This document shows, one piece after another, positions 23,837 to 31,636 of a DNA stretch of 32,051 nucleotides. Location of the stretch: contig JAITJL010000024.1 in the NCBI GenBank assembly GCA_031278975.1, forward strand, positions 1-32,051, in the 5' to 3' direction. Origin of the DNA: Puniceicoccales bacterium (GTDB lineage Bacteria; Verrucomicrobiota; Verrucomicrobiia; Opitutales; UBA9783). The notes beneath the pieces are model-generated. The model saw only the letters and a program-made list of their open reading frames with translations, searched no databases and was not told the origin of the DNA. Position 1 is the stretch's first letter; each line of letters begins with the position of its first letter. The position numbers were made by a program, and so were the translations under genes.

Positions 23837-23864
23837 ATTGTACTCGAAAGTTTTTTGTTGTCAA
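23837..23864 (-). promoter_or_regulatory. Putative promoter of the exported-protein gene
   Basis: On the minus strand a perfect TTGACA (23864-23859) and TACAAT (23842-23837) are separated by 16 bp. The -10 ends 6 bases before the first ATG (23830), and a second in-frame ATG follows 6 bases later. The transcript would start about at the first ATG. There is no Shine-Dalgarno sequence. Confidence 0.55.
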
Positions 23865-24066
23865 CTTTAATTAAATAATTTTTACCATAAAAATGTTTCT
23901 TACTTTTCATCATTACGCAATTACGAAGAAAATCGCTGAGCATAAGAAAAATTTGATAGACATCGCCGCAAATTCAATCCATTTCACCTTATCTTGACAG
24001 TCGATGGAAAGTGTCCTTTTATGCTTTCCGCTCAACGAGACAAGCATACATTCTGGAGGAAAGTTA

Positions 24067-24108
24067 TGCAACTTAAGAGCTTGACTTTAATGTCATCCAT
24101 CCATTGAT
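24067..24108 (+). CDS. Possible 13-residue leader ORF upstream of tRNA-Gln
   Basis: GGAGGA at 24055-24060 with 6-nt spacing precedes ATG 24067. The frame reads MQLKSLTLMSSIH and stops. Upstream there is a TTGACA near 23995-24000 and a GGAAAG...CTTTCC stem (about 24006-24029). It could be a leader peptide, the start of a lost gene, or chance. The rest of the gap 23865-24128 shows nothing else. Confidence 0.2.
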
Positions 24109-24128
24109 TAAAGGCGCTATTTCTAAGT

Positions 24129-24202
24129 TGCCCGGTGGTGTAATGGTAGCACAAATGGTTTTGGTCCATTTTGTCGAGGTTCGAATCCTTGCCGGGCAGC
24201 CA
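24129..24202 (+). tRNA. tRNA-Gln (anticodon TTG), CCA encoded
   Basis: A complete cloverleaf is visible: acceptor stem TGCCCGG (24129-24135) with CCGGGCA (24192-24198), discriminator G and encoded CCA (24200-24202). The anticodon stem AATGG/CCATT encloses loop TTTTGGT with anticodon TTG at 24161-24163, reading CAA/CAG glutamine codons. The T-loop is TTCGAAT. U1-A72 is usual for tRNA-Gln. It lies 35 bases before the sufS start on the same strand and may share its transcript. Confidence 0.95.
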
Positions 24203-24221
24203 GTGAAGGTTTTTTACTTTT

Positions 24222-24227
24222 GGGAGG
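24222..24227 (+). promoter_or_regulatory. Strong Shine-Dalgarno sequence that sets the sufS start
   Basis: GGGAGG lies 10 bases before ATG 24238, deciding this codon over the in-frame TTG at 24220. The TTG is itself upstream of the Shine-Dalgarno sequence and has none of its own. It contrasts with the many starts in this window that lack such a site. Confidence 0.8.
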
Positions 24228-24237
24228 TATAGGTAAA

Positions 24238-25470
24238 ATGCAAATATTCGATGCTCAGCGCATTAGAGAAGATTTTCCGGCACTCTCTTTTTGCAATGCA
24301 AAAGGGCAAAAGATTGTTTACTTGGATAATTCTGCCACCACTCAAAAACCACGCTGCGTCATAGATGCGCTCGTTGATTTTTACCAACACACGAATGCCA
24401 ACGTGCATCGTAGTTTTTACGAATGGGGCAATCGTGCAACGGAAGCTTACGAGCATACGCGTGCATCTTTGTCCAAATTTATCGGCGCTCAATATCCCGA
24501 AGAAGTGATATTTACGCGTGGTGCCACCGAATCGATCAACTGCTTGGCAGAGATTATCGGCCAACGTTATTTTCAGCAGGGTGACGAAGTCTTGGTTTCG
24601 GAATTGGAACATCATTCAAATTTGATCCCATGGCAAATGCAGCAGAAAAAACGAGGAATTCAAGTCAAGGGTTGGCCCATTGACGCAAACGGAAACCTAG
24701 AGGTAAGTGCATTACAAACCTTGCTAACGCCTCGCACCAAATTATTGGCCATTACACAAGTTTCCAATGTCCTTGGCACAATACCCAACCTGAAAAACAT
24801 CATTGCATGTGCTCACGCAAATAGAACTTTTGTTTTAGTCGACGGAGCTCAAGCATTGGCCCATTTAAAAATAAACGTTCAAGACCTCAACTGCGATTTT
24901 TTGGTAGGGTCAAGTCACAAGATGTACGGTCCTATGGGAGTTGGATTTTTTTACGGAAAAAGAAAATGGTTAGAAGAATTACCTCCCTATCATGGCGGAG
25001 GAACGATGATGGAATCCGTATTTATAGATTCTTTCACCGAAGCGGGCATCCCTAAACGTTTTGAAGCTGGAACACCTCCCATAGCCGATGTCATTGGATT
25101 TGGGAAAGCCCTATCGTATTTGCAACAATTCGACTGGCAAAATTTAACGCAGTACGAAGAAAAAGTGGTCGCCTACGCAGAACGTATATTACGTACAATT
25201 CCGCGGGTTAGATTAATCGGTAATCCGGAAAAAAAAACGGCAGTGGTTTCATTTTTGGTGGATAAAATTCATCCTCATGATGTGGCAACCATTGTTAGCG
25301 ATCAAAACGTTGCTTTAAGAGCCGGATTCCACTGTTGCCAACCCTTAATGCACCGACTGGGGTGCAAAGGAGGTGTGGTAAGAGCTTCTTTTGGTATTTA
25401 CAATACTTTTGAAGACGTAGACCGACTCGCCGAAGCAATCTATTCGGTTTTAACCGTATTCAAATCATGA
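24238..25470 (+). CDS. sufS: Cysteine desulfurase SufS
   Basis: SufS takes sulfur from cysteine as a persulfide, for iron-sulfur cluster assembly, using PLP. The 410-residue protein has the group II layout: YLDNSATTQKP near the start, NVHRSFYEWGNRATEAYE, FTRGATESIN, the cofactor lysine in GSSHKMYGPMG (Lys228) and the sulfur-carrying cysteine in RAGFHCCQPLMHRLG (Cys366, equivalent to the HHCAQP site). A second Cys follows directly, where Ala is usual. It overlaps sufU by 4 bases (ATGA). SufS-SufU is the Firmicutes-like pairing in which SufU activates SufS. The sufBCD scaffold genes are not in the window. Confidence 0.96.
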   Translation: MQIFDAQRIREDFPALSFCNAKGQKIVYLDNSATTQKPRCVIDALVDFYQHTNANVHRSFYEWGNRATEAYEHTRASLSKFIGAQYPEEVIFTRGATESINCLAEIIGQRYFQQGDEVLVSELEHHSNLIPWQMQQKKRGIQVKGWPIDANGNLEVSALQTLLTPRTKLLAITQVSNVLGTIPNLKNIIACAHANRTFVLVDGAQALAHLKINVQDLNCDFLVGSSHKMYGPMGVGFFYGKRKWLEELPPYHGGGTMMESVFIDSFTEAGIPKRFEAGTPPIADVIGFGKALSYLQQFDWQNLTQYEEKVVAYAERILRTIPRVRLIGNPEKKTAVVSFLVDKIHPHDVATIVSDQNVALRAGFHCCQPLMHRLGCKGGVVRASFGIYNTFEDVDRLAEAIYSVLTVFKS

Positions 25471-25895
25471 ATTTACAGGACATTTACCAAGAAATTTTAT
25501 TGGCTCACAATGAGAATCCAAACCACTTTGAATCCATGTCGGACGCCACACATCAATCTTACGGTAATAATCCTTTGTGCGGCGATGAAATCACCATTTT
25601 CGTAAAAATAGAAAATGATATCGTCAAAGCGGTGAGTTTTACGGGCGAAGGATGCGCAATTTGCAAGGCTTCGAGCTCGCTTATGACGGATACACTTTGC
25701 GGATTAAGCTTATCCGATGCTGTAGATAAAACTCAAAAGTTTATCCAATTACTGAGCGACGAGTCCATCCAAGTCCCCAATGATCTTGGAGAGCTAGAGG
25801 CTCTACTGGGTGTCCGAAAATTTCCCGCTCGTTTAAAATGCGCAACGCTTGCCTGGCATACTTTTTTAAAAGCTACCGCCGATGAACATAGATAA
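25467..25895 (+). CDS. sufU: SufU-type zinc-dependent sulfur transfer protein
   Basis: The 142-residue protein belongs to the IscU/SufU fold. The three conserved cysteines appear in GNNPLCGDEI, EGCAICKASSSLM and ARLKCATLAW, and GDE supplies the Asp ligand. The insertion between the second and third Cys blocks (the LGVRKFPARLKC region) fits SufU rather than scaffold IscU. SufU accepts sulfur from SufS through its zinc site. Its start overlaps the sufS stop, so the two are translated together. The gene ends 148 bases before the next, convergent gene. Confidence 0.92.
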   Translation: MNLQDIYQEILLAHNENPNHFESMSDATHQSYGNNPLCGDEITIFVKIENDIVKAVSFTGEGCAICKASSSLMTDTLCGLSLSDAVDKTQKFIQLLSDESIQVPNDLGELEALLGVRKFPARLKCATLAWHTFLKATADEHR

Positions 25896-26043
25896 TTTTT
25901 ACTTCTTTGTGGTTAAAAAGGAAATGTTTCCTAAAATTGGAGTAAAAGCAAAATTTCAGGCAATATCTATATGCGGGCAAAGTCTCCATTATGGAATTTC
26001 TTTCTCAATGCTGACGGATGATATCTTGTTAACAACTTAGCTA

Positions 26044-26643
26044 TCAATTGCCAAATCGTTGCCGAAGAGCATTGCCAGCGTCATGTGCAGCGTCTGCTGC
26101 CACGTGTCCAAATCCTCGAAACATATTTCCTAAAGCGTTTCCAATATCACCTAGAGTTTCTGCACGGTCCAACGCTTCACCAGCTTGATGGAGTATGTTA
26201 CCAACATTCTCCACAACATTTTGCGGTGTTGTTTTTTGCCTAAAAAGTGCTTTAATTTCCTGTCCTAGGCTTTTAGCTGCAGATTTTACTTCATCAAAAG
26301 TACCATTCGCTATTTTGCTGCAAAGTTGCTTAAAACTCCCACCGACTGCACTCCATTGGGTACCATTAAAAAGATTAAGATTTTTGACTTTTTCCGCAAA
26401 TTCAGCAAAACGGCGCTTGAGCGTTTGGCATATTTGGTTTACCTCCGAAGATGATGTTGCTACCGTCCTTCGAATGGGACTGGGGGTAGTTATGTTAAGT
26501 CCAGAGGGATTTGATTGAACATTCGTCGTAGGATGTTCATTTTGTCCCGTACGACCATCACTACTAGAGAGAGGAGGAGGAGTTAGGGGTACCTCAGGGT
26601 CAGGGTCAAATGGGTTATAATGAGCGTCACAATGAGCAAACAT
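26044..26643 (-). CDS. Uncharacterised protein with disordered N-terminus, candidate secreted effector
   Basis: No family is recognised. Residues 1-65 are Pro/Ser/Thr/Asn-rich and probably disordered (DPDPEVPLTPPPLSSSDG). Residues 66-139 form charged helices (TLKRRFAEFAEKVKNLN, FDEVKSAAKSLGQEIKALF). Residues 140-199 are an Ala/Gly-rich amphipathic stretch (VGNILHQAGEALDRA, GNALGNMFRGFGHVAADAA) that could bind membranes. There is no signal peptide or membrane helix. A disordered Ser/Thr-rich start with a helical body is common among type III effectors, but this is composition only. On the minus strand a perfect TATAAT lies 20 bases upstream of the ATG. The gene stands alone between sufU and xseA. 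Confidence 0.5.
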   Translation of the reverse strand: MFAHCDAHYNPFDPDPEVPLTPPPLSSSDGRTGQNEHPTTNVQSNPSGLNITTPSPIRRTVATSSSEVNQICQTLKRRFAEFAEKVKNLNLFNGTQWSAVGGSFKQLCSKIANGTFDEVKSAAKSLGQEIKALFRQKTTPQNVVENVGNILHQAGEALDRAETLGDIGNALGNMFRGFGHVAADAAHDAGNALRQRFGN

Positions 26644-26766
26644 ACCACACCGTAACGTAGCATATTATATGCCAATGATTTTTAGGATATCTTAAAAATA
26701 AAATTCGAGTTACAATTACTTTTTGCCTAAAAGCTTTAGTTCTATTTTTTAAATGTTTCAAAAATA

Positions 26767-28116
26767 TCAAGAAATTGAATGTAAGGGTCCATCTTTGGCT
26801 TTTACATGCATGCAATATTTTCCAGACTTATGCATTATGGCTAACGTCGTATCCGGTTTAAAATTTGCGTAAGCTTTAGGAGTTCCTTTAGAGTTTAATG
26901 GAACGAGGAACCCTTTCTTCACGTATGACTCCAAACTTACATTTTCGAGTCGTGTCTTCCATAAATCCACTTTTTGAAACAAGGTGCGTAAATGATGCTG
27001 TAAAGAAAGGTTGAAGTGCTGTTTCTGTTGCTGCAAATGTTGAATGGATTGTGCAATTCGTTGCTGAAAGGGAAAGCATTTGAGTCGCGTGGCATAAAGG
27101 GTAAGTTGACAATTGTTCCTACTAAAGTGTTGATGAAAGCCACGATACAACCGCCTTTGTGAGTTTTCAATTAGGGTACGTATCCATTGCACCTTATCGT
27201 AAGGCGAGATTCTCAATAAGCGTTGCGTCGTGAGAAGAAAATTTTGCTTGAATGTACGGAACTGGATATATGCATACGATTTGAATCGATGTGCCAGTGC
27301 ATCCGTTTTTTGGATGCAATGCACATACTCGTTCGCGATTTTTTCAGCCGCCGCCGTAGGCGTTTCAACACGAAGGTCCGCAACAAAATCGCACAATGTG
27401 TGGTCAATTTCGTGCCCTATGCCCGAAATGATTGGCTTTTTTCTGTTAGCAATGGTTCTCACAAACGTTTCGTCGTTAAAACACCATAAATCCTCGAGAC
27501 TTCCGCCACCACGCACAATTGCAATAAGATCAATGGACTGTACTTTTTCTGCCGCATGCAAGGCTTTGATAAGCGTGCGTACTGCATGGTCTCCTTGTAC
27601 AAGTGACGGAAAAAGTGTTACGTGTCCTTTCCATTGTTTGCGCCGAAGGACACTCATAAAATCTTTAAAGACAGCCCCTTCTTTCGACGTGATGACGCCG
27701 ATATGTTGGGGCAAAATCGGTAAAGTCTTTTTTCTACTTTTATCAAAAAGTCCTTCGGAAGCTAACGTTTGCTTAAGTGCTTCCAAACGTTGCTGCCAGT
27801 AACCACTACCCACTGCACGTACTCTGTAACCTATAATTTGATAACGTCCCGTTTTTACGTAGACGTCAATGCGTCCATCGATGATGATGGTTTCCCCTTC
27901 CTTAAATTGTGTTTTTAAGGCATCCGTTTTAAAAAACACGACCGCAACTTGACTGTATTGATCTTTAAGGGTAAAATAAGTAACGCCATTGGATCGTTTT
28001 AAGTTTGAAACTTCGCCGCATACCGCAACATAAGGAAAAGCATCCGTAAGAAGTTGTTGAATGCACAGTGAAAGCTCTTGGACGGATAAAATATCTTTAA
28101 TGAGAGGTTTCAACAT
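26767..28116 (-). CDS. xseA: Exodeoxyribonuclease VII large subunit
   Basis: XseA is the catalytic subunit of the bidirectional single-strand exonuclease VII used in repair. The 449-residue protein has an N-terminal OB-fold (GEVSNLKRSNGVTYFTLKD), the catalytic region with HIGVITSKEGAVFKDFMSVL, IDLIAIVRGGGSLEDLWCFN and SGIGHEIDHTLCDFVADLR, then a long coiled-coil stretch and a C-terminal tail (VKKGFLVPLNSKGTPKA). The start lies 20 bases inside the upstream VTT gene, so translation is coupled. The small subunit XseB was not seen in the window. Confidence 0.95.
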   Translation of the reverse strand: MLKPLIKDILSVQELSLCIQQLLTDAFPYVAVCGEVSNLKRSNGVTYFTLKDQYSQVAVVFFKTDALKTQFKEGETIIIDGRIDVYVKTGRYQIIGYRVRAVGSGYWQQRLEALKQTLASEGLFDKSRKKTLPILPQHIGVITSKEGAVFKDFMSVLRRKQWKGHVTLFPSLVQGDHAVRTLIKALHAAEKVQSIDLIAIVRGGGSLEDLWCFNDETFVRTIANRKKPIISGIGHEIDHTLCDFVADLRVETPTAAAEKIANEYVHCIQKTDALAHRFKSYAYIQFRTFKQNFLLTTQRLLRISPYDKVQWIRTLIENSQRRLYRGFHQHFSRNNCQLTLYATRLKCFPFQQRIAQSIQHLQQQKQHFNLSLQHHLRTLFQKVDLWKTRLENVSLESYVKKGFLVPLNSKGTPKAYANFKPDTTLAIMHKSGKYCMHVKAKDGPLHSIS

Positions 28117-28813
28117 GAGACCGCTTTTGTCGTTGAAGATATTTATGAAGGCGATGGGTTCCCCAAGATATAAAACAGAGTAACAGGATGGCTTTTATAC
28201 CCAAGTTTCCACGAATCCAATCGTTTCCTCCACACACGAATCCGTAAGCCCACAAAAACTGGACTATCCACGAAATACTTAAATAGTGCCAAAAATTAAT
28301 GCCATTGACGGTAGATAAAATGTAATTCTGCGCCATGTAAGGCAATCCTGGTATCAGTTGAATAATGAGTACCCATCGGATACTACCCCAAGAACTATAG
28401 GTGCGCACTTCCGGCATGTTAAAACGTTTAAATAGAATACGAAAGAGCATCTTGTTTAAACAGTATCTATAAAAAAAATAAGAAAACGTAAGTCCTATGC
28501 CGATACCCAATAGACTAAATGTGAGTCCCCAACGGATTCCCCAGGCACTGCCTGCCAAAATAAAGAAAGGTGTTATTGGAAAGCCCAATACGGGCAGGAT
28601 AATCATTGCCAAAAAGACATAAAACGCGTGCGAAGCGAAATGTGAATAGCAAAACTTAAAACAATAAATGAGGCGTTCTTGAACAGGATAATGTGTCCAC
28701 AAATATACAATTGCAATTATCTGCAGTGTAAATATGCATAAAAAAAAGCTTATAAACCCAATATTTTTCCACGAAAAAAAGGAAGTATTTTCGTTGCAAG
28801 CTTTTGTTTTCAC
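28097..28813 (-). CDS. TVP38/TMEM64 (VTT-domain) membrane protein
   Basis: This 238-residue integral membrane protein has five or six hydrophobic segments and the VTT/DedA-related core: VLGFPITPFFILAGSAWG, then GLTFSYFFYRYCL, and RWVLIIQLIPGLPYMAQNY with the conserved Pro-rich turn. DedA/VTT proteins are implicated in lipid scrambling or transport of polyprenyl carriers; no specific substrate can be assigned. The start is GTG at 28813, 12 bases after the COX24-like gene. Its end overlaps xseA by 20 bases. The three are probably one transcript. Confidence 0.82.
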   Translation of the reverse strand: MKTKACNENTSFFSWKNIGFISFFLCIFTLQIIAIVYLWTHYPVQERLIYCFKFCYSHFASHAFYVFLAMIILPVLGFPITPFFILAGSAWGIRWGLTFSLLGIGIGLTFSYFFYRYCLNKMLFRILFKRFNMPEVRTYSSWGSIRWVLIIQLIPGLPYMAQNYILSTVNGINFWHYLSISWIVQFLWAYGFVCGGNDWIRGNLGIKAILLLCFISWGTHRLHKYLQRQKRSHVETSH

Positions 28814-28825
28814 CGATGATAAATT

Positions 28826-28927
28826 TTACAAAGACCACGTGCGCTTCCGATGTCTTGTGGACTTGGAACGCTTCCGACGCTTATGCTTATTCATTTTTAG
28901 AATACGTTTTTTCTTTAAGTTTCCCAT
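28826..28927 (-). CDS. 33-residue basic AURKAIP1/COX24-domain ribosomal protein (bS22/mS38-like)
   Basis: ATG 28927 to TAA 28826 encodes a very basic peptide starting [20 protein letters not shown] and ending KRTWSL, with more than half of its residues Lys, Arg or His. The pattern [13 protein letters not shown] followed by an R-H-R/K-KR tail is that of the AURKAIP1/COX24 family, known as mS38 in mitochondrial ribosomes and bS22 in actinobacteria, where it sits in small-subunit rRNA. AAAAAGG upstream is a reasonable ribosome-binding site (8-nt spacing). It is easily missed because of its length. It is followed after 12 bases by the VTT gene. Confidence 0.72.
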   Translation of the reverse strand: MGNLKKKRILKMNKHKRRKRSKSTRHRKRTWSL

Positions 28928-29008
28928 AGTAAAAGCCTTTTTAGAAGACTGTTTTTGGTTAAAAAAGTAAAGCTTATTGTACCAAAAGTTTTAAAAACAC
29001 TTTTTATA

Positions 29009-29623
29009 TTAAGACTTAATTTCCTGGTTGTTGGAGGATTGTTCTTTTAATTTTTGTTGTAATTGCTCCATCGTTCCAAAATGTACCACATAGGTTTGGC
29101 AGAACCAATCGTGCAAACCGCGTCGGAGTGAATTAAGGCACATAAAACAAAGATTTAAGCACATGAGAAAAGGCCAAGCGGTAAAGATAAAAAATGTTTG
29201 AATCCCCGATCGTAAAATAAAATCCCATTTACTTGGAATTTTTAATGAAGATAATTTCAAAACACGCAAATTGAACATTTGCTTTCCAAGACTACCTCCC
29301 TGAAAGTATAACGCGTTGACTACGTAATAAAGCCACGTCACTAAAAATAGAATGCGATCAACATTTACAAGTGTGTCGACAAGTACCGCATCGCGATTGA
29401 TCTGCTGTACAAACTCTGAAAAATTACCCGCTTGGATTTGACTTGAGTAGGTTTCGATGAGAAAACGTAGCTGCATAAGTGCATCCGGGTGGTAAATGGG
29501 TAACCACAATTTACCAATGATGAATACGTTTAGAAGAAGTATAAGCATTAAATCGCATAACGTTGCTAAAATTCTAAACCCAATTTTTGCCGGAGGCAAC
29601 AAAACAGACAATAACAGGGTCAT
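29009..29623 (-). CDS. RDD-family membrane protein
   Basis: This is a 204-residue membrane protein with the RDD core: an N-terminal helix (AKIGFRILATLCDLMLILLL), a pair of central helices with GGSLGKQMFNLRVLK, and a C-terminal LRRGLHDWFCQTYVV block. RDD proteins have no agreed general function, although some act in ion exchange. The usual Arg and first Asp (FRILATLCD) are kept. The start overlaps the folD stop by 4 bases (ATGA). A charged tail (KLKEQSSNNQEIKS) ends the protein. Confidence 0.85.
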   Translation of the reverse strand: MTLLLSVLLPPAKIGFRILATLCDLMLILLLNVFIIGKLWLPIYHPDALMQLRFLIETYSSQIQAGNFSEFVQQINRDAVLVDTLVNVDRILFLVTWLYYVVNALYFQGGSLGKQMFNLRVLKLSSLKIPSKWDFILRSGIQTFFIFTAWPFLMCLNLCFMCLNSLRRGLHDWFCQTYVVHFGTMEQLQQKLKEQSSNNQEIKS

Positions 29624-30513
29624 GTTGCAAAATTATTTTGAAGTTTAAACGCTTTCAGCGTGTTACGCATCAATAAAGCAACGGTTAATGGGCCTACGCC
29701 ACCTGGAACGGGAGCGATTGCTTGAACGATCGGTGAAACGGCCTCAAAATTGGCATCCCCTTGAAGGGAGTAACCTCGTGGGGAACTATCGGCGACACGT
29801 GTAATCCCAACGTCGATAAGAATGGTTGCAGGCTTGACAAAATTAGAATCGAAGTAACCTGGTTTTCCGCAAGCCAATACCAAGATATCAGCCTGTCGCG
29901 TAAGTTGAGACAAATTCTCAGAATGCGAATGACAGAGTGTCACCGTTGCATTACCCCAGGGGGAATGTTGCGTAAGTAAGGCTGCCAACGGTTTCCCCAC
30001 AATGAGACTCCGATTGACAATGACCACGTGCTTGCCTGCAGGAGAAATGTTATAGAACTTAAGTAATTCTACAATGCCTGCCGGCGTACAGGGTATAAAT
30101 CCACTTTTTTCCTGCAGGAGTCGACCTAAGTTTTCTGCCCCAAAGCCATCCACGTCTTTATTGGGGGCAATGGCATTGCAAACGTTTACGAAGTCTATGG
30201 ATTTAGGCAAAGGGGCTTGCACCAAAATACCGTCAACCGAAGTATCGAGGTTAAGATTTTTAATTTCCTCCATAAGCTGGTCTTCGGTGATTTGGGCCGG
30301 GTCAAAAACTTTTAAAATACTTTTAATGCCGATAGTACGGGCCATTTTTTCTTTCTGAGCCACGTAAGACACGGAAGCTCCGTCATTGCCAATGCGTAAA
30401 AAAGCAACGCAGGGGGAACGTGGAAAATGCATGCGTTGCAACTCGACTTTTATTTCGTTAAAAATAACATCGGCAACAACATGACCCTGAAGTAATTTGC
30501 GAGAATGAGACAT
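29620..30513 (-). CDS. folD: Bifunctional methylenetetrahydrofolate dehydrogenase/cyclohydrolase FolD
   Basis: FolD interconverts methylene-, methenyl- and formyl-tetrahydrofolate in the cytosol with NADP+. The 297-residue protein has the catalytic SYVAQKEKMA motif (Tyr50, Lys54), VDGILVQAPLPKSID, NKDVDGFGAENLGRL, the dinucleotide site VNRSLIVGKPLAALL and the C-terminal signature PVPGGVGPLTVALLMRNTL. Length is slightly above the usual of about 285-290. It begins 8 bases after the exported OB-like gene and overlaps the RDD gene at its end, all in a minus-strand unit with the pseudouridine synthase. Confidence 0.97.
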   Translation of the reverse strand: MSHSRKLLQGHVVADVIFNEIKVELQRMHFPRSPCVAFLRIGNDGASVSYVAQKEKMARTIGIKSILKVFDPAQITEDQLMEEIKNLNLDTSVDGILVQAPLPKSIDFVNVCNAIAPNKDVDGFGAENLGRLLQEKSGFIPCTPAGIVELLKFYNISPAGKHVVIVNRSLIVGKPLAALLTQHSPWGNATVTLCHSHSENLSQLTRQADILVLACGKPGYFDSNFVKPATILIDVGITRVADSSPRGYSLQGDANFEAVSPIVQAIAPVPGGVGPLTVALLMRNTLKAFKLQNNFAT

Positions 30514-30521
30514 CGTATTTT

Positions 30522-30893
30522 CTATTCACTTTCACACATATCATCGACGATAATAAGCAAGTAAGGATCTTTATTAACGTACCTGGGAATTCCTCGAATA
30601 ATCACATTCTTTTGCAGGAACAGGTCGGCAACTTTGGGAGCTCGTATGTTTTCTTTAAATTCTAGAAAAGCGATGCGTTTATCTTTTTCGTAGAGCGCAT
30701 AATTCCATTTTGAAAAAATGGCAAGAACGGCATTCACTTTTTCCAATCTTCCTTCAAAAACGCGACTTATACGCTGTTCTGGCGCCGGGCTAGGCGTTTT
30801 GAGCGAAGGATTCAAAGCCGCCGTTGAAAAGGTACTTTGAACGAGTAGCAGAAACAGTAAACAAGCATTTTTTAACCGCATGCTGTATATCAT
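30522..30893 (-). CDS. Small exported protein with possible OB-fold
   Basis: This is a 123-residue protein with a signal peptide (MRLKNACLLFLLLVQSTFSTA from the second ATG, 30881; first 20 residues shown are enough to see the hydrophobic core). Cleavage would be near STAA. The mature part has a Pro-rich linker, then GRLEKVNAVLAIFSKWNYALY, FLEFKENI and VIIRGIPRYVNKDPYLLIIVDD, a strand pattern like small bacterial OB-fold proteins. No function is known to me. The first ATG is 2 bases after the stop of the pseudouridine synthase gene, and folD follows after 8 bases. Confidence 0.6.
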   Translation of the reverse strand: MIYSMRLKNACLLFLLLVQSTFSTAALNPSLKTPSPAPEQRISRVFEGRLEKVNAVLAIFSKWNYALYEKDKRIAFLEFKENIRAPKVADLFLQKNVIIRGIPRYVNKDPYLLIIVDDMCESE

Positions 30894-30895
30894 CG

Positions 30896-31618
30896 TTATT
30901 TTGTTCCAAAAATCAAATTAATTTCACGAGAAGATAAACGTTTGCTTTGTCCAGGGGTCAGTTGTTTATCCAAAATTAAGTGTCCTACTTTCCATCTTTT
31001 TAACTTTAAAACATCGTAATTGAATGCTGCCAATAAACGGCGGATCTCCCTTTTTTTCCCCTGCGAGAGCGTTACATCTATTTTTCTTGAATTCACAACC
31101 CTGACTTCTTTAAAAAACAAATATTCTCCCTGACATTGCAAGCCTTGTTTTAAACTTGGAATCAAGGATGCATCGAAAGGTGAATCGACGTGTATTCGGT
31201 AAGTTTTTTTAATGCCCGAAGAAGGATGCACCACTTTATTTGCAAAAGCTCCGTCGTTGGTTAAGAGAAGTAATCCTTCGCTTTCCTTGTCAAGACGACC
31301 TACGAACATCCATTTACGTTTTAAGGACTTTGGAATAAAATCGTTCAAAGTGCGTGGTGTAAAGGGATCGTCGTGCGTGCATGCAACACCTTTAGGTTTG
31401 TAAAACATCCATACTTCGGGAATGCGTTGCGCACTTAAAAATTTTGGACTTAACCTTTTACTGCCCATGGTCACCACATCGCGTTTACCATCTATCTTGC
31501 ATCCGATTTGAGCCACAACTCCATTGACGCACACTTCGCCTTGCATGATCCATTCTTCCGCGCGTCGACGAGAAATTCCGTAAATGCGTGCAAGTACTTT
31601 TTGCAGGCGTTCTTCCAT
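30896..31618 (-). CDS. rluB: Pseudouridine synthase of the RsuA/RluB/RluE/RluF family
   Basis: Starting at ATG 31618 the 240-residue protein has an N-terminal S4 RNA-binding domain (RLQKVLARIYGISRRRAEEWI) and a catalytic domain with GRLDKESEGLLLLTNDG, where Asp110 is the nucleophile. YKPKGVACT and KKREIRRLL are further family marks. It isomerises a uridine in rRNA. Sequence alone does not fix the site, so the symbol rluB is the likely but not certain choice over rluE, rluF or rsuA. An upstream in-frame ATG at 31636 would add six residues (MHWKNN). It heads the minus-strand unit that runs on through folD. Confidence 0.85.
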   Translation of the reverse strand: MEERLQKVLARIYGISRRRAEEWIMQGEVCVNGVVAQIGCKIDGKRDVVTMGSKRLSPKFLSAQRIPEVWMFYKPKGVACTHDDPFTPRTLNDFIPKSLKRKWMFVGRLDKESEGLLLLTNDGAFANKVVHPSSGIKKTYRIHVDSPFDASLIPSLKQGLQCQGEYLFFKEVRVVNSRKIDVTLSQGKKREIRRLLAAFNYDVLKLKRWKVGHLILDKQLTPGQSKRLSSREINLIFGTK

Positions 31619-31636
31619 ATTGTTTTTCCAATGCAC

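Noticed and set aside
24129..25895. tRNA-Gln as an attachment site for an integrated element
   Set aside because: The downstream genes are housekeeping sufS and sufU, no integrase is present, and no duplicated tRNA 3' end was found by eye.
28734..28970. 78-codon plus-strand ORF over the COX24-like gene
   Set aside because: It is the reverse complement of the basic COX24-like gene and the VTT gene start, and encodes no recognised domain.
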